Positions 9,171 to 19,146 of a stretch of DNA of 58,581 bases are shown here, piece by piece. The notes under the pieces are model-generated. The model ran no database searches. It was given only the letters and a program-made list of their open reading frames with translations, and had not been told where the DNA came from. A program made the position numbers and the translations under genes. The stretch's first letter is position 1; each line of letters starts with the position of its first letter. Source of the stretch: Candidatus Methanoperedens sp. BLZ2 (GTDB lineage: Archaea > Halobacteriota > Methanosarcinia > Methanosarcinales > Methanoperedenaceae); NCBI RefSeq assembly GCF_002487355.1, contig NZ_NTMG01000032.1, positions 1 through 58,581 of the forward strand. Direction: 5' to 3'.

Positions 9171-10031
9171 CTACTCCTCCATCTTATGAGTGCGTGATGC
9201 CGGGTGCCAGTAATCGTATTGCGCATGTTTATGTTCTAAGACATCGCCATGCATCCTTTCCTCGATATTACCAGTATGGATCTCTTCAGGAACTGTTTCC
9301 TTTGCTGTTTCAGGTGCTGGTCTGGTTATCTCCGGTTTTATCTCCGGTTTTTTTTCGGCAGGAACAGGTGCAGCCTTTACGAGTTCTTTAATGCCTTCCG
9401 GTTTCTTTCCAGCAGCTGCAGCTTCCTGTGGAACTGCGATCTCTGTTGTCTTAAACCTGCCCGGAAGTTTAACGCTTGGCCGGATTAACCTTACACGGCA
9501 TCCGATAACTCCAAGTTTCTTTATCGCAATGGCAAAGCCTTTATCAACCAGTTCCATTGCAGGGTTACCTGCATGGAGCATATTGCCTGCCACGAATTTT
9601 TCAGTCCTCTTCCTGGGGCCTGTCAATTTGCCGGCAATATCAATTTCGCATCCGAGAGCTCCTGATTCCATTATTCTTCTTAGCATGTTATGGCCGGCTT
9701 TCCTGAAGTACAGGCCGCGTTCGATTGCTCCGGCCAATCTTGATGCCATCATCTGGGCATTCAGTTCAGGGATTTTTACTTCCTGGACATCTATTTGCGG
9801 ATTATCAACACGGAAAACCGTTTCAAGGTCATGTGTCAACTTGTGAATCGTCCTTCCGCCTTTTCCGATTATCATTCCAGGCTTTTCAGCAAAAATTGTC
9901 ACCTGGGTACCCATTGGGGTCCTGTTGATATTCATGCCTCCATAACCTGCTCTTTCCAATTGTTTTGAAAAGTATTCTGCCATCTGGGTTTTATCAAACC
10001 CGTTTTTGACGAACTTTTTCTCAACGCCCAT
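9171..10031 (-). CDS. rps3p: 30S ribosomal protein uS3
   Basis: 286 residues. An N-terminal KH-type domain contains [16 protein letters not shown], and the C-terminal S3 domain runs to about residue 215. The last ~70 residues are an Ala/Pro/Glu/Lys-rich, probably disordered tail ending in a His-rich segment. The start overlaps the uL22 stop (TAATG). Confidence 0.96.
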   Translation of the reverse strand: MGVEKKFVKNGFDKTQMAEYFSKQLERAGYGGMNINRTPMGTQVTIFAEKPGMIIGKGGRTIHKLTHDLETVFRVDNPQIDVQEVKIPELNAQMMASRLAGAIERGLYFRKAGHNMLRRIMESGALGCEIDIAGKLTGPRKRTEKFVAGNMLHAGNPAMELVDKGFAIAIKKLGVIGCRVRLIRPSVKLPGRFKTTEIAVPQEAAAAGKKPEGIKELVKAAPVPAEKKPEIKPEITRPAPETAKETVPEEIHTGNIEERMHGDVLEHKHAQYDYWHPASRTHKMEE

Positions 10032-10477
10032 TATTGCACCTCTGCTATCATTTCTACTGTAACTGTTTCCTGTCTCTTGGGCGTTGCTCTTCCCTGTGCT
10101 CTGGGGAACTGCCCCATATAACTATGGCCCTTCTTTGTTTCTACATGAATAATTCTCATGGATTCCGGATCAAGGCCTTTGTATGTGGCATTACTTTGTG
10201 CATTTTTTATAATACATAAAAATTCCCTGGCGGCTTTCTGCGGGTATCTGCCACTGCACATTCCTTTCCTGTGGGGGATATTCCGTGTGAATCTTTTATA
10301 AGGCACAGCCTGTTTCAATGCAGCTACATTTTCAAGAAATTTCTGCGCAATGTCGAGTTTCATGCCTTTGATGGCTGTTGCGATCTCATGTGCCTGTTTT
10401 CTTGAAATATGAAGTTCCTTTCCCATGGCCTTAGATGTTTTTTCAGGCGCGGGTTCAATAGAGAAATTTAATTTCAT
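10031..10477 (-). CDS. rpl22p: 50S ribosomal protein uL22
   Basis: 148-residue exit-tunnel protein. KELHISRKQAHEIATAIKGM and the C-terminal beta-hairpin YMGQFPRAQGRATPKRQETV are typical of archaeal uL22. ATG 10477 is preferred over GTG 10486, which belongs to the ribosome binding site and overlaps the uS19 stop. Confidence 0.96.
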   Translation of the reverse strand: MKLNFSIEPAPEKTSKAMGKELHISRKQAHEIATAIKGMKLDIAQKFLENVAALKQAVPYKRFTRNIPHRKGMCSGRYPQKAAREFLCIIKNAQSNATYKGLDPESMRIIHVETKKGHSYMGQFPRAQGRATPKRQETVTVEMIAEVQ

Positions 10478-10482
10478 GTAAA

Positions 10483-10896
10483 TCACTTCAATGGAACGAA
10501 TTTGCTTGATTTTGTTGCACCGATACCTGCTGCTCCGTGAGAAACTTTCTTTCGTGTAAGCACAAACTCACCGAAATAATGACCCATCATCTCAGGAATA
10601 ATATCGATCGGCACGAATTCTTTACCGCTATGGATAGCTATTTTCAAACCTACCATTTCCGGAAGAACTATCATGTCTCTTAAGTGCGTCCTGATATTCT
10701 GGTCCTTTATTTTAACTTTATGCAGTAATTTTTTATGATCCTCTGAAAATCCGCGCTGTATAGTGCGGCGCTGTCTTGAGGGAACAAGCAGTGCGAACTC
10801 ATCATAACTTAACTTTTTGAGATCCTCTACGGATTTTCCTCTGAATGTGAATTCACCCTTTCTCTTTGGTATTTTCGATGATTCTTTTCTCGCCAT
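10483..10896 (-). CDS. rps19p: 30S ribosomal protein uS19
   Basis: 137-residue 30S head protein of the archaeal length. It has the conserved C-terminal block [20 protein letters not shown] followed by a basic tail. It lies between uL2 and uL22. Confidence 0.96.
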   Translation of the reverse strand: MARKESSKIPKRKGEFTFRGKSVEDLKKLSYDEFALLVPSRQRRTIQRGFSEDHKKLLHKVKIKDQNIRTHLRDMIVLPEMVGLKIAIHSGKEFVPIDIIPEMMGHYFGEFVLTRKKVSHGAAGIGATKSSKFVPLK

Positions 10897-10901
10897 TTAA
10901 C

Positions 10902-11612
10902 TCACCTCTTTCCTGTCCTTCTTGCGGCAATAGAGCCGACTTTTCTTCCGGGCGGCGTGCCCCTTGCTACGGTCTTTGGTCTTCCAGGGTGCTGGCGTCC
11001 TCCGCCTCCGAACGGATGGTCAACAACATTCATTGCTACGCCTCTGCTTCTTGGCCATTTTCGTGCCCTTACTTTCATCCTGTAGAATTTCTTTCCTGCC
11101 TTGACGAACGGCTTCTCGGTACGTCCGCTTCCTGCGACGACCCCGATGGTTGCCCTGCATTTTGGATTAAGCCATTTCATCTCTCCACTTGGCAATTGCA
11201 CTACGGTCTTACCCACATCATGCGCAACAAGTATCCCGTACATGCCTGAGGCGCGGGCAAATTTCCCACCATCGCCAGGCTGTGACTCTACATTACAGAT
11301 TGGTATTCCTTCGGGTATTTCTGCCAGTACCAGGGTATTTCCCGGTTCCACTGGAGCTGAAATGCCGCACTGTATTGTCTGGTTGACTTCTGTGCCTTCA
11401 GGGATAAGCATCAGGCGTTCCTGCCCGTTGTCGAACGATATGCGGGCAATAGGAGCCGAACGTGCTGTATCGTGTATTATTTCAAGCACTTTTCCAGTTA
11501 TAATTCCCTCTTCCACTTTCAAATGCATTAGATTCGCTTTGAATTTATGAGACGGTGCTGTATATGTAGGAGAACCTTTTCCCCTGCTTTGACCCATTAC
11601 TCTTTTTCCCAT
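10902..11612 (-). CDS. rpl2p: 50S ribosomal protein uL2
   Basis: 236-residue protein at the peptidyl-transferase centre. It shows the uL2 C-terminal signature RGVAMNVVDHPFGGGGRQHP, containing the histidine important for activity, and the N-terminal OB-like part. It follows uL23 by 9 bp. Confidence 0.96.
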   Translation of the reverse strand: MGKRVMGQSRGKGSPTYTAPSHKFKANLMHLKVEEGIITGKVLEIIHDTARSAPIARISFDNGQERLMLIPEGTEVNQTIQCGISAPVEPGNTLVLAEIPEGIPICNVESQPGDGGKFARASGMYGILVAHDVGKTVVQLPSGEMKWLNPKCRATIGVVAGSGRTEKPFVKAGKKFYRMKVRARKWPRSRGVAMNVVDHPFGGGGRQHPGRPKTVARGTPPGRKVGSIAARRTGKR

Positions 11613-11621
11613 TTTCTCACC

Positions 11622-11867
11622 TTAGAATATTCCTAGCCTTGAAGCAAGTTCTGTCGCAGTATTTGGGTCTGCGAAACTCACAATGGCTTTCTTTTTTCCT
11701 TTTGAGGTCATCATCATATTGACGCTTGCCACTTTTACTTTAAAAAGTGTCTCAACCTCTCTTTTTACATTGGTTCTGCTGTCATTGGTATCAACGATGA
11801 ACTGGAGAACATTGTTATTTTCAGCCATCAGCGTTGCTTTTTCTGTGACATAAGGATGCTGTATCAT
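11622..11867 (-). CDS. rpl23p: 50S ribosomal protein uL23
   Basis: 81-residue exit-tunnel protein and docking point for SRP. N-terminus [16 protein letters not shown] and C-terminal [10 protein letters not shown]. Its ATG overlaps the uL4 stop (ATGA). Confidence 0.95.
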   Translation of the reverse strand: MIQHPYVTEKATLMAENNNVLQFIVDTNDSRTNVKREVETLFKVKVASVNMMMTSKGKKKAIVSFADPNTATELASRLGIF

Positions 11868-12616
11868 TGCATTTTCTCCTCGAGTTTTGATATTGCTGAC
11901 TCGGTATATATTGTCAGGCGTCCTGCATGCGTTCCAGGAGCCAGTAATTCTGCATTGAGCTGATCATAATTTACTACATCAACACCTGCAAGATTGCGTG
12001 CAGCCTTGACCACACCTTTGTCTTCAGCGGTGACGATCAGAATGCTTTTTGGCTGTTTATATCGCCTGCCCCTGAGCTTGCCTTTGCCTGCCCGGACCCT
12101 TGTATGTTTTGCTCTGATGATATCATCGTACAATTTGGCTGCCTCAAGGAATGATTTAACATCCTTTGTTCTTGTCAGGGCGCTAAATTCATCAGCAACG
12201 ACTAATGGCAATAATGCAGAGAACTGGTGTCCTCTCTTTTTGACAAGTTCAAGATTTCCGGTCGCAGCAAGTGCTGATCTTATAGCTTTCTTTCGCTCCT
12301 TGTCGTTGATCTTTTCAGTCCTGTCAGTTTCAGGCTTGGGAGGATGTGCCTCTCTGCCTTTAACAGCCTGCGGGATTCTTGCTGCCTTGCTGCCATTCAT
12401 AAGTCTGGCGACACGCGATACGCCTCTGCCTGGTCCCCACCCTTCAGCTGATGTCCTCATTCCCGCATACATATGCGGCCCATAAGGCTGCATGCGATTC
12501 GCCTGAGCCGCCAATACTGCTTTCTTAATTAGGTCGGGTCTGTATGGCTCATCGAACAATGTTGAAGTAATTTTTTTCGTAGATTTTCCAGATAAATCGA
12601 TTATATTCAAATCCAT
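11864..12616 (-). CDS. rpl4p: 50S ribosomal protein uL4
   Basis: 250-residue archaeal/eukaryotic-type uL4 with the long internal loop reaching the tunnel ([20 protein letters not shown], then [10 protein letters not shown]). ATG 12616 is preceded by GGGGTGATC, a near-perfect Shine-Dalgarno, so the longer frame upstream is not used. Confidence 0.96.
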   Translation of the reverse strand: MDLNIIDLSGKSTKKITSTLFDEPYRPDLIKKAVLAAQANRMQPYGPHMYAGMRTSAEGWGPGRGVSRVARLMNGSKAARIPQAVKGREAHPPKPETDRTEKINDKERKKAIRSALAATGNLELVKKRGHQFSALLPLVVADEFSALTRTKDVKSFLEAAKLYDDIIRAKHTRVRAGKGKLRGRRYKQPKSILIVTAEDKGVVKAARNLAGVDVVNYDQLNAELLAPGTHAGRLTIYTESAISKLEEKMQ

Positions 12617-12620
12617 GGGA

Positions 12621-13643
12621 TCACCCCTGTTTTGACTCAAGGCTTATATACGTTATTTCAGGTGCCTGGCCCTTTGTTTGTTTCTTTGGTCTGATAGCGG
12701 GCCGCATGCGGACTAATCTCTTGACCGGTCCCGGTACGCTTCCCTTTATAATAACATAATCATTTCTGACAATACCGTAATTTATGAATCCGCCTTCAGG
12801 GGTAACGTTCTTTCCATCTTTACCCATCTGCATGATCCTCTTGTTAAATTCGGTTCTTTGATGATATCCTGTTTGCCCCAGTTGTGGAACTCTCCAGCTT
12901 ACATGTGATGGATGCCACGCTCCGAGCGTACCGATCTCCCTGACACTTCCTGCTCTTGAGTGTTTGGCTTTCTGGAGCTGGATACCCCAGCGTTTTACAG
13001 GTCCCTGTACTCCTTTTCCTATTGTTATTCCTACAAGATCTATAACATCACCATTATTGAATACATCGTTTATGCTGATATTTTTCCCGATAAGACCTTT
13101 TGCATACTGGAAACGTGCCATAAGGTCAGTTCCACCTATGCTGTTTTCCATGATCTCCGGTTTTTTCTTGGGAATTCCTGTTACTTTATCGGGCATTGTG
13201 TACATTACCACCCTCAAATCCTTTGCAACACCGTCTTTAATAAGCTGCTCGATCCTGGCAATAGCTGCTGGCAAGTCATGTTTCTTGGGTACGGTTATTG
13301 CACGGTTGAGTTCCTTATCCAGCTCGGTTGTCCATGCTTCTGCGATAGCAGTTGCTCCATAAGTGGTATTTTTATATAGCCTGATAGCTGCTACTTTCAT
13401 TGCAGGAACTTCCATAATTGTTACCGGTACTGAAATCTCCATCCCGTTCGTTAAACTGTTTGGGATTTCATCTCTCATTATGAGATGTGTCATACCGGCT
13501 TTGTACCCTGCAAATCCTAAAAGCTTTGGCTCCTTTTGTACATTTTGTGCAGGCCATGCTCTCACACGAGGTACTTCGCTTCTTGCTCTAACGCGCGGAC
13601 TGAATCCAATAGAACCGCGTCTTGGTCTGTGCGGATGTGACAT
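12621..13643 (-). CDS. rpl3p: 50S ribosomal protein uL3
   Basis: 340-residue archaeal uL3, first gene of the S10-type operon here. N-terminus [20 protein letters not shown]; the central loop with [20 protein letters not shown] approaches the peptidyl-transferase centre. AAGGAGG lies just before the start. An upstream TATA-like element (13664-13671) marks a likely promoter. Confidence 0.97.
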   Translation of the reverse strand: MSHPHRPRRGSIGFSPRVRARSEVPRVRAWPAQNVQKEPKLLGFAGYKAGMTHLIMRDEIPNSLTNGMEISVPVTIMEVPAMKVAAIRLYKNTTYGATAIAEAWTTELDKELNRAITVPKKHDLPAAIARIEQLIKDGVAKDLRVVMYTMPDKVTGIPKKKPEIMENSIGGTDLMARFQYAKGLIGKNISINDVFNNGDVIDLVGITIGKGVQGPVKRWGIQLQKAKHSRAGSVREIGTLGAWHPSHVSWRVPQLGQTGYHQRTEFNKRIMQMGKDGKNVTPEGGFINYGIVRNDYVIIKGSVPGPVKRLVRMRPAIRPKKQTKGQAPEITYISLESKQG

Positions 13644-13663
13644 TTTTTCCTCCTTTTCGATAA

Positions 13664-13671
13664 TATATAAA
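13664..13671 (-). promoter_or_regulatory. TATA-like element before uL3
   Basis: Minus-strand TTTATATA about 20 bp from the uL3 ATG. This is too close for a long leader, so it would give a very short one. A second candidate (CATTATATAG, about 13876-13885 read on the minus strand) would give a leader of about 220 nt. I cannot decide between them from sequence alone. Confidence 0.4.
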
Positions 13672-13961
13672 TTAATACGCGGGAGTATTTTTACGGCAAG
13701 TGCAAACCCAATATGGGTTATTGCAATTATGTCTTCACAAATAGATTTTGACTTACACGCATTTTACGGGCATACGGTAGCCGCATTGGCCCTTTGCAAT
13801 TCATCAAATCCGACTTTGATCGACTTCAACTTGCGTAATCTATACGCATCGTACTTTACGCCTTAAATGAATAAGAACTATATAATGCTTTGGTGATTAA
13901 ATAGAAAAAATAATGCTGTACTTCAGGCCAATTTTCCCTATTCGCAGGGCGCAAGATAAAG
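13672..13961. other. Non-coding spacer between uL3 and tRNA-Gly
   Basis: About 290 bp with no convincing gene. It has short frames on both strands but no start with a ribosome binding site. It probably holds the leader and promoter of the uL3 operon on the minus strand and, at its right end, the tRNA-Gly promoter. Confidence 0.5.
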
Positions 13962-13970
13962 CTTTTTATA
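13962..13970 (+). promoter_or_regulatory. TATA box of tRNA-Gly
   Basis: CTTTTTATA 27 bp upstream of the mature tRNA 5' end, the expected distance for an archaeal TATA box with transcription starting at or just before the tRNA. Confidence 0.65.
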
Positions 13971-13996
13971 CCTTTTAAACTATCTACAACCTACTT

Positions 13997-14068
13997 GCAC
14001 CGATGGTCTAGTGGCTATGACTTTAGCCTTCCAAGCTAATAACTCGGGTTCAAATCCCGATCGGTGCA
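13997..14068 (+). tRNA. tRNA-Gly (anticodon TCC)
   Basis: A full cloverleaf can be drawn. Acceptor GCACCGA/TCGGTGC with discriminator A, anticodon stem TTAGC/GCTAA enclosing CTTCCAA (anticodon TCC), and T arm CTCGG/CCGAT-type with GTTCAAATC. CCA is not encoded. 72 nt, no intron. Confidence 0.95.
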
Positions 14069-14233
14069 TCTCATTTTTCAAAAATAATTCTGAGGCTAAA
14101 GCCAGGAGTTTGGTTACGATCTCTTGTTCGGAAGTCAGGGTATTCGGAAGTACTGAACCTCCAGAAACCTACATGTCCAGAAATCTATATGAATAATGGA
14201 GTTGTATGCGAAGGAAAATGGAGATAAATAATT
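14069..14233 (+). other. Spacer upstream of eS17
   Basis: 165 bp between tRNA-Gly and rps17e with no gene. It may hold the rps17e promoter; no strong TATA box was identified. Confidence 0.4.
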
Positions 14234-14434
14234 ATGGGAAATATTAGACAAGGATATGTAAAATCATTAACAGCCCAATTACTTGAAAAACATAGTGATG
14301 CTTTTAGTCTTGATTTTAACCAGAACAAGGAAAACGTTACTAAATATACAGACGTCGAAAGTAAGATTATCAGGAATCGGGTAGCCGGGTATGTAGTGAG
14401 GCAATTGAGAGTTAAGGCTACAAGAAAGAGATAA
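14234..14434 (+). CDS. rps17e: 30S ribosomal protein eS17
   Basis: 66-residue archaeal/eukaryotic protein with the characteristic start MGNIRQGYVKSLTAQLLEKH and core KIIRNRVAGYVVRQL. It lies 6 bp before dapA. The order rps17e-dapA-dapB is familiar from Methanosarcina-type genomes and supports that affiliation. Confidence 0.95.
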   Translation: MGNIRQGYVKSLTAQLLEKHSDAFSLDFNQNKENVTKYTDVESKIIRNRVAGYVVRQLRVKATRKR

Positions 14435-14440
14435 GGATTT

Positions 14441-15322
14441 ATGTTAAACGGTGTTCTGCCTGCTCTTATTACCCCCTTTACGAAGGATAATAAGGTCGAC
14501 AAAGAAGGTTTACGGCAGAATATCGGTTTTCTTATCGAGAACGGAGTTTCTGGTATTGTTCCTTGCGGGACCACAGGCGAATCTGCGACACTTTCCATAG
14601 AAGAACATGAAAAGGTCATTGAGATCGCAATAGAATGCTCCACTGTTCCGGTTGTTGCAGGAACAGGTTCAAATAATACGACCGAGGCACTGGAATTGAC
14701 CAATTCTGCCAGAGATGCAGGAGCAGATGCGGCACTTTTGATCACCCCTTATTATAACAAGCCCAATGACCGTGGAATGCGTGCTCATTTTAAGAAGATC
14801 GCCAATGAAGTTGATATTCCAATAATCCTCTACAATGTACCTTCGCGAACAGGTATCAATCTCAAGCCTGAGGTCGTGGCCGAGCTTGCAAAAGAGAGCA
14901 ATATAATCGGTGTAAAAGAAGCAAGCGGCAACCTTGACCAGGTTACAAAGATCCTGGAACTTACCCAAGATGAGGATTTTGTTGTTTTTTCCGGAGATGA
15001 TGGCCTGACACTCCCTATAATGGCAATTGGAGGAGCAGGAGTAATTTCCGTTGTAGCTAATATAGCCCCGAAGCTTACGGTTTCCATGGTCGAGGCGTTT
15101 CGCGATGGGAATTTTGAAGAAGCAAGAAAATTGCATATTAAGCTTGCTCCTCTCATACGCGCAGTCTTTCTGGAGACAAATCCTATCCCGATCAAGAAAG
15201 CTGTTGAACTTATCGGACTTCCTGCCGGGGATTTGAGGCTTCCTCTTGCTCCCATGAGCCAGGATAATGAGCGAAAGCTGACAGTTGCTTTAAATGACCT
15301 TCATCTTTTGAAATTGAAGTGA
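14441..15322 (+). CDS. dapA: 4-hydroxy-tetrahydrodipicolinate synthase
   Basis: Condenses pyruvate with aspartate semialdehyde, the first committed step of diaminopimelate/lysine synthesis. The 293 residues form a (beta/alpha)8 aldolase. The pyruvate-binding GTTGE motif is at 43-47, catalytic Tyr131 is in LYNVPSRTG, and the Schiff-base Lys159 is in GVKEASGN. These are the residues that separate DapA from generic relatives. It is followed 4 bp later by dapB, so the pair forms a lysine operon with eS17. Confidence 0.96.
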   Translation: MLNGVLPALITPFTKDNKVDKEGLRQNIGFLIENGVSGIVPCGTTGESATLSIEEHEKVIEIAIECSTVPVVAGTGSNNTTEALELTNSARDAGADAALLITPYYNKPNDRGMRAHFKKIANEVDIPIILYNVPSRTGINLKPEVVAELAKESNIIGVKEASGNLDQVTKILELTQDEDFVVFSGDDGLTLPIMAIGGAGVISVVANIAPKLTVSMVEAFRDGNFEEARKLHIKLAPLIRAVFLETNPIPIKKAVELIGLPAGDLRLPLAPMSQDNERKLTVALNDLHLLKLK

Positions 15323-15326
15323 TCCT

Positions 15327-16121
15327 ATGATAAAAATAGCCGTAACAGGTGCCTGCGGAAAAATGGGCGGCCTTATTATTGAAAATGTCCTGAAATCAAA
15401 AGAGATGAAGCTTGTATCCGCCATTGATGTCACAAATATAGGCAGGGATATAGGCGAGGTCATGAGGACAGGAAAGCTGGACATCCCTGTAACGGATGCA
15501 AATGATATTGAAAATGTCCTGAAAAAGTCAAAACCTGATGTTCTTATTGATTTCACGATAGCCCTGGCCGCTGTGAAAAATGTAACTGCCTGCGCGAGGA
15601 ATAAGGTCAATCTGATTGTGGGTACGACAGGTTTCACAAAAGAGCAAAGAGCCGAAATGGATAATGCAATATCCGAAAATAATATCAGCGCAGTCATCAC
15701 ACCAAATTTTTCGATAGGTGTTAATGTTTTCTGGGGCTTGCTTGCAGAAGCTGCAAAGCGGCTTGAGGATTATGATATTGAAATAATAGAAGCCCACCAC
15801 AACCAGAAAAAGGATGCCCCCAGCGGTACTGCCTTAAAGGCTGCTGAGGTTATTTCAAATACGCTTGGCAAAAAAGAGCTGGTATATGGGAGACACGGGA
15901 TTGCTCCCAGGCATAAAGAGATAGGCATCCATGCAGTACGCGGCGGGGATATCGCGGGAGACCATACAGTGCTTTTTGCGGGTGACGGCGAGCGAATCGA
16001 GATAAAGCACCAGGCGCATAGCAGGCAGGCATTCGCAAAAGGGGCTGTGACAGCTGCACTCTGGGTCTCAAAAGCACAACCGGGCATATATGAAATGGCG
16101 GATGTTCTGGGGATCAAATAA
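15327..16121 (+). CDS. dapB: 4-hydroxy-tetrahydrodipicolinate reductase
   Basis: NAD(P)H-dependent reductase following DapA in lysine synthesis. 264 residues. The N-terminal Rossmann fold has VTGACGKMGG at about 7-16. The signature EAHHNQKKDAPSGTAL (about 154-169) contains the catalytic His pair and Lys, and GTTGFTKEQ binds cofactor/substrate. Full length. Confidence 0.96.
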   Translation: MIKIAVTGACGKMGGLIIENVLKSKEMKLVSAIDVTNIGRDIGEVMRTGKLDIPVTDANDIENVLKKSKPDVLIDFTIALAAVKNVTACARNKVNLIVGTTGFTKEQRAEMDNAISENNISAVITPNFSIGVNVFWGLLAEAAKRLEDYDIEIIEAHHNQKKDAPSGTALKAAEVISNTLGKKELVYGRHGIAPRHKEIGIHAVRGGDIAGDHTVLFAGDGERIEIKHQAHSRQAFAKGAVTAALWVSKAQPGIYEMADVLGIK

Positions 16122-16153
16122 ATATAATAGATGATCACAAATAGTTGATCACA

Positions 16154-16399
16154 ATGACTGAAGATGAGAATATCAAACCAAAATTACTTGTAGATTGTGT
16201 TGGACTCTATTGCCCAATACCGATTTTTAATACAACCACTGAAATGGAAAAATTAATGCCGGGTGAAGTCCTGGAGATGGTTACCGGAGACCCTGCTGCT
16301 GTTCAGGATATCCCGCGATGGGCAAAAAGGGCAGGACATAAGTTGATAAAACTATTCAAGGAAGGCGAACAGTTCCATTTTCTAATACAAAAAGGTTAA
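16154..16399 (+). CDS. TusA/SirA-like sulfur-carrier family protein
   Basis: 81 residues with the TusA core DCVGLYCPIPIFNTTTEM, whose CPxP motif carries the sulfur-accepting cysteine in TusA proteins. The TTGATCAC segment precedes ATG 16154. TusA-like proteins relay persulfide sulfur for tRNA thiolation, cofactor synthesis or dissimilatory sulfur metabolism; which applies here is not visible. It stands alone after dapB with no tus or dsr genes nearby. Confidence 0.85.
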   Translation: MTEDENIKPKLLVDCVGLYCPIPIFNTTTEMEKLMPGEVLEMVTGDPAAVQDIPRWAKRAGHKLIKLFKEGEQFHFLIQKG

Positions 16400-16838
16400 T
16401 TATTACCATTTCTTTTTTTGAATCAAAAAGAATGCCATTAATGTCAGAATAATAATGAGGATAGAAAAACCTCTCAGATGATTAATTGTAGTTCCTTTAG
16501 GCTTAAAACTTAGCAAATTTTGCTATCACTATTTTAGGTATCATAATATTCCTTGATTTTTTGGGTTTTTTTATTTTTTGTTCATGTAAAATTTTTTTAA
16601 TATAGTGATTCTACTATTGCTCTGATGAGGGAATCTGTTAGCGATTATCAAAAACGTGGCATTACTGAGATGATTTTCTCAAAATGGCTATTAATAAACA
16701 ATAGAAAACTAATCAGTACTTTTTTCTACTTTTTATAAAAAACATGAACTTAAGGCATATTTATGGTAAAAGACTGTAATCAAGAGATTGTGATTTATTA
16801 AAATATACTATTATATTTGAAAATGGTTTGTGAAAAGA
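16400..16838. other. AT-rich spacer after the TusA-like gene
   Basis: About 440 bp, very AT-rich. On the minus strand, about 16405-16505 could encode a hydrophobic stretch ending in QKKKW, like the tail of a membrane-anchored protein. It has no start codon and is preceded by a stop, so at most it is a gene remnant. No other feature can be supported. Confidence 0.4.
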
Positions 16839-17078
16839 ATGGTGGTTACAATAGGAAAATGTGGTATCGCATGCGGATTATGCAAGAACTTCAATAATGG
16901 ATGCTCTGGCTGTGAAATAGAAAACATATCAAAACATTCATGCATCATTTTCAATTGCGCTGAGAATAAAAATATTGAACACTGTTTGAAATGTAATGAT
17001 TACCCGTGCAATTTGATGCGCGGTCTTTCCAAGGCATATTGTCCTGTATTCCCTTTAACTAAGTTGAACTTACAATAA
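16839..17078 (+). CDS. Cysteine-rich DUF3795-like protein
   Basis: 79 residues with at least ten cysteines, in the pattern GKCGIACGLCKNF, GCSGCE, HCLKCNDYPCN. This resembles the DUF3795 family common in methanogens and anaerobes, thought to bind zinc or iron-sulfur; function unknown. The start is ATG 16839 or the GTG three codons earlier. It ends 6 bp from the convergent purQ. Confidence 0.7.
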   Translation: MVVTIGKCGIACGLCKNFNNGCSGCEIENISKHSCIIFNCAENKNIEHCLKCNDYPCNLMRGLSKAYCPVFPLTKLNLQ

Positions 17079-17084
17079 ATCTCT

Positions 17085-17870
17085 TTACAAATTATCTTTC
17101 ACATACTCAACTGCATTTCGAAATATGGCTATTCCAGCCCCTTCCTCAGGCAATTCCTCCCGCGTCCATCTGGGATGGTTAGTCCTGTGCTGGAACGCCT
17201 CAGGATGCGGCATCATCCCGAAAATGCGGCCTGTTTCATCGCATATTGCTGCAATATTATCTATCGAGCCATTTGGATTATGGGGATATCCGGCAGAATT
17301 TCCCTGTGTATCCGTATATTGGAGAACAATATGATTCCCTTTTCTTAATTCTGCAAACACCTGTGGGTTTTTTGCTATGAACTTCCCCTCGCCGTGGCGC
17401 ACGGGAAGATATATCCTGTCAATCCCTTTCATAAATACGCATTTTGATCTTTCGTTTGCCTTAAGATGTACCCATCTGTCCTCGAATCTCCCCGAATCAT
17501 TAAAAGTAAGTGTAACTTCCTGTGTAGCATAATCGCCATTGAACCCGGGCAGCAAACCCATTTTCACCATGGCCTGGAAACCATTGCAGATACCAATTAT
17601 CAATTTTCCCGTATCAATGAATTCCTGTATTTGCTCTCCAATATTATATTTGATCATATTCGCAAGTACTTTACCGGATGCTATGTCATCCCCGAATGAG
17701 AAGCCTCCCGGGAAAGCAAGGATATGATAATCTTCGAGCCTTTCCTTTCCATTGATCAGGTCGTTGATATGAACACGTTTGGCTTCGGCGCCTGCAAGTT
17801 TGAATGCATGCTGGGTTTCCATATCGCAATTTATGCCATAGCCAGTGAGGACAAGAACTTTCGGGGTCAT
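17085..17870 (-). CDS. purQ: Phosphoribosylformylglycinamidine synthase, glutaminase subunit PurQ
   Basis: Glutamine amidotransferase subunit of FGAM synthase (with PurL and PurS) in purine synthesis. 261 residues, class I GATase fold. The nucleophile Cys is in IIGICNGFQAMVKMG; the catalytic His/Glu are in MMPHPEAF. ATG 17870 begins MTPKVLVLTGYGINCD; the longer frame upstream overlaps argF's promoter region and is not conserved in type. TATA-like TTATTTAAAT lies just upstream. It is divergent from argF. Confidence 0.95.
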   Translation of the reverse strand: MTPKVLVLTGYGINCDMETQHAFKLAGAEAKRVHINDLINGKERLEDYHILAFPGGFSFGDDIASGKVLANMIKYNIGEQIQEFIDTGKLIIGICNGFQAMVKMGLLPGFNGDYATQEVTLTFNDSGRFEDRWVHLKANERSKCVFMKGIDRIYLPVRHGEGKFIAKNPQVFAELRKGNHIVLQYTDTQGNSAGYPHNPNGSIDNIAAICDETGRIFGMMPHPEAFQHRTNHPRWTREELPEEGAGIAIFRNAVEYVKDNL

Positions 17871-17956
17871 TGTAATGTCACTATGGAAAAGAAATTTAAA
17901 TAAGTATCTACATCTAGAAGTCTGGAATAATAAACTACAAAAGGAGTGTCCTGGTT

Positions 17957-18865
17957 TTGTCATCTCATCTATTATCTATTTCCGACTTATCGTATGCAGA
18001 TATTATCTATTTACTTGATACTGCTTCTGACCTGAAAGAGAAAAGGGCACGCGGAAAAACGTTTGATATACTCAAGAATAAAACCCTTGCCATGCTTTTT
18101 GAGAAATCCTCAACCCGCACAAGGTTATCCTTTGAAGTGGCGATGACTGACCTTGGCGGGCATGCGATATATCTTAATTATAAAGATATGCAGCTCGGGC
18201 GCGGGGAATCTGTAGCTGATACGGCCCGTGTGATGTCCCGTTATGTCCATGCGATCATGGCGCGGGTGTATAAGCACGAAACGCTTGTCGAACTTTCAGA
18301 AAATGGTACTGTACCTGTAATAAACGGTCTTTCTGATCTTGAACATCCCTGCCAGCTCCTTGCTGATCTTCTTACTATCCGGGAATACAAAGGAAAATTC
18401 AAGGGTTTGAATTTTGTATGGATCGGAGATGGAAATAACGTATGCAATTCTGCTATGCTTGCATGTGCGCTCACGGGCATGAAAATGACCGCAGCATGCC
18501 CGCAAGGGTATGAGCCGAATGCCGAAATCCTCGCGAAAGCGAGGGCTCTGGGAGGAACAATAAATATCATTAATGACCCAATGAAAGCAGCAAAGAAAGC
18601 TGATATCCTCTCAACCGATGTATGGGTATCAATGGGTGATGAGGAAGAATATGACCAGAGGTTACACGACTTTGCACCCTACCAGATCAATAGCAAGCTT
18701 TTAGAACAAGCCAAGCATGATGTGATGGTGCTTCACTGTCTTCCTGCCCACAGGGGCGAGGAAATCACAGCAGAAGTTGTTGACGGGCCAAACTCGGCTG
18801 TATTTGACCAGGCCGAGAACAGGCTGCATGTCCAGAAGGCATTGCTCCTGAAATTGCTGTCATAA
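17957..18865 (+). CDS. argF: Ornithine carbamoyltransferase
   Basis: Transfers carbamoyl phosphate to ornithine to make citrulline in arginine synthesis. 302 residues, with carbamoyl-phosphate motif SSTRTR, HPCQ and the ornithine-binding [10 protein letters not shown] near the C-terminus. These last two distinguish it from aspartate carbamoyltransferase. No ATG fits: the start is TTG 17957 ([11 protein letters not shown]), with AAAAGGAGTG about 9 nt upstream. Confidence 0.96.
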   Translation: MSSHLLSISDLSYADIIYLLDTASDLKEKRARGKTFDILKNKTLAMLFEKSSTRTRLSFEVAMTDLGGHAIYLNYKDMQLGRGESVADTARVMSRYVHAIMARVYKHETLVELSENGTVPVINGLSDLEHPCQLLADLLTIREYKGKFKGLNFVWIGDGNNVCNSAMLACALTGMKMTAACPQGYEPNAEILAKARALGGTINIINDPMKAAKKADILSTDVWVSMGDEEEYDQRLHDFAPYQINSKLLEQAKHDVMVLHCLPAHRGEEITAEVVDGPNSAVFDQAENRLHVQKALLLKLLS

Positions 18866-18874
18866 GACCCTATT

Positions 18875-18959
18875 GCGGGGGTCGCCCAGTCCGGTCAAAG
18901 GCGTTAGCTTCAGGGGCTAATCTCGCAGGAGTTCGTGGGTTCAAATCCCATCCCCCGCA
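18875..18959 (+). tRNA. tRNA-Leu (anticodon CAG)
   Basis: Type II tRNA with a 7-bp acceptor GCGGGGG/CCCCCGC, discriminator A, anticodon loop TTCAGGG (CAG) between TTAGC and GCTAA, a long variable arm (TCTCGCAGGAGTTCG) and a T arm with GTTCAAATC. No CCA encoded, no intron. It begins 9 bp after argF. Confidence 0.95.
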
Positions 18960-19146
18960 TAATTAATTTTTTTATGAAGAAAACAAGTCATTTCTTCCTG
19001 AAAAGGCTAAAATTTGACATGGAATCCAATGGTATAGACATCTGTGTTAATGGAATCGAACTGCGCCTGTTCTTTGATTTTTATGCAGAGCTATTTAAAA
19101 ATTTATCAAAAGTTTGAAAACAGCTCTGGAAAGAACAGAAAAACAG
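18960..19146. other. Spacer after tRNA-Leu
   Basis: About 190 bp. A 47-codon plus-strand frame starts at 18974 (MKKTSHFFLKRL), but it has no ribosome binding site and no recognisable family, so I do not call it a gene. Confidence 0.35.

Noticed and set aside
13363-13866. Long plus-strand frame over the uL3 start and upstream spacer
   Set aside because: It overlaps uL3 on the opposite strand and continues into the promoter region; no ribosome binding site and no family.
14185-14745. 186-codon minus-strand frame opposite eS17 and dapA
   Set aside because: Lies opposite two unambiguous genes and has no motif; typical antisense shadow.
16620-16690. C/D-box sRNA candidate (CTGATGAGG ... TACTGAGATGA)
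   Set aside because: The distance between the boxes is too long and no internal D'/C' pair with proper spacing can be placed.
18974-19117. 47-codon frame after tRNA-Leu
   Set aside because: No ribosome binding site, no recognisable family, and it starts right after a tRNA.
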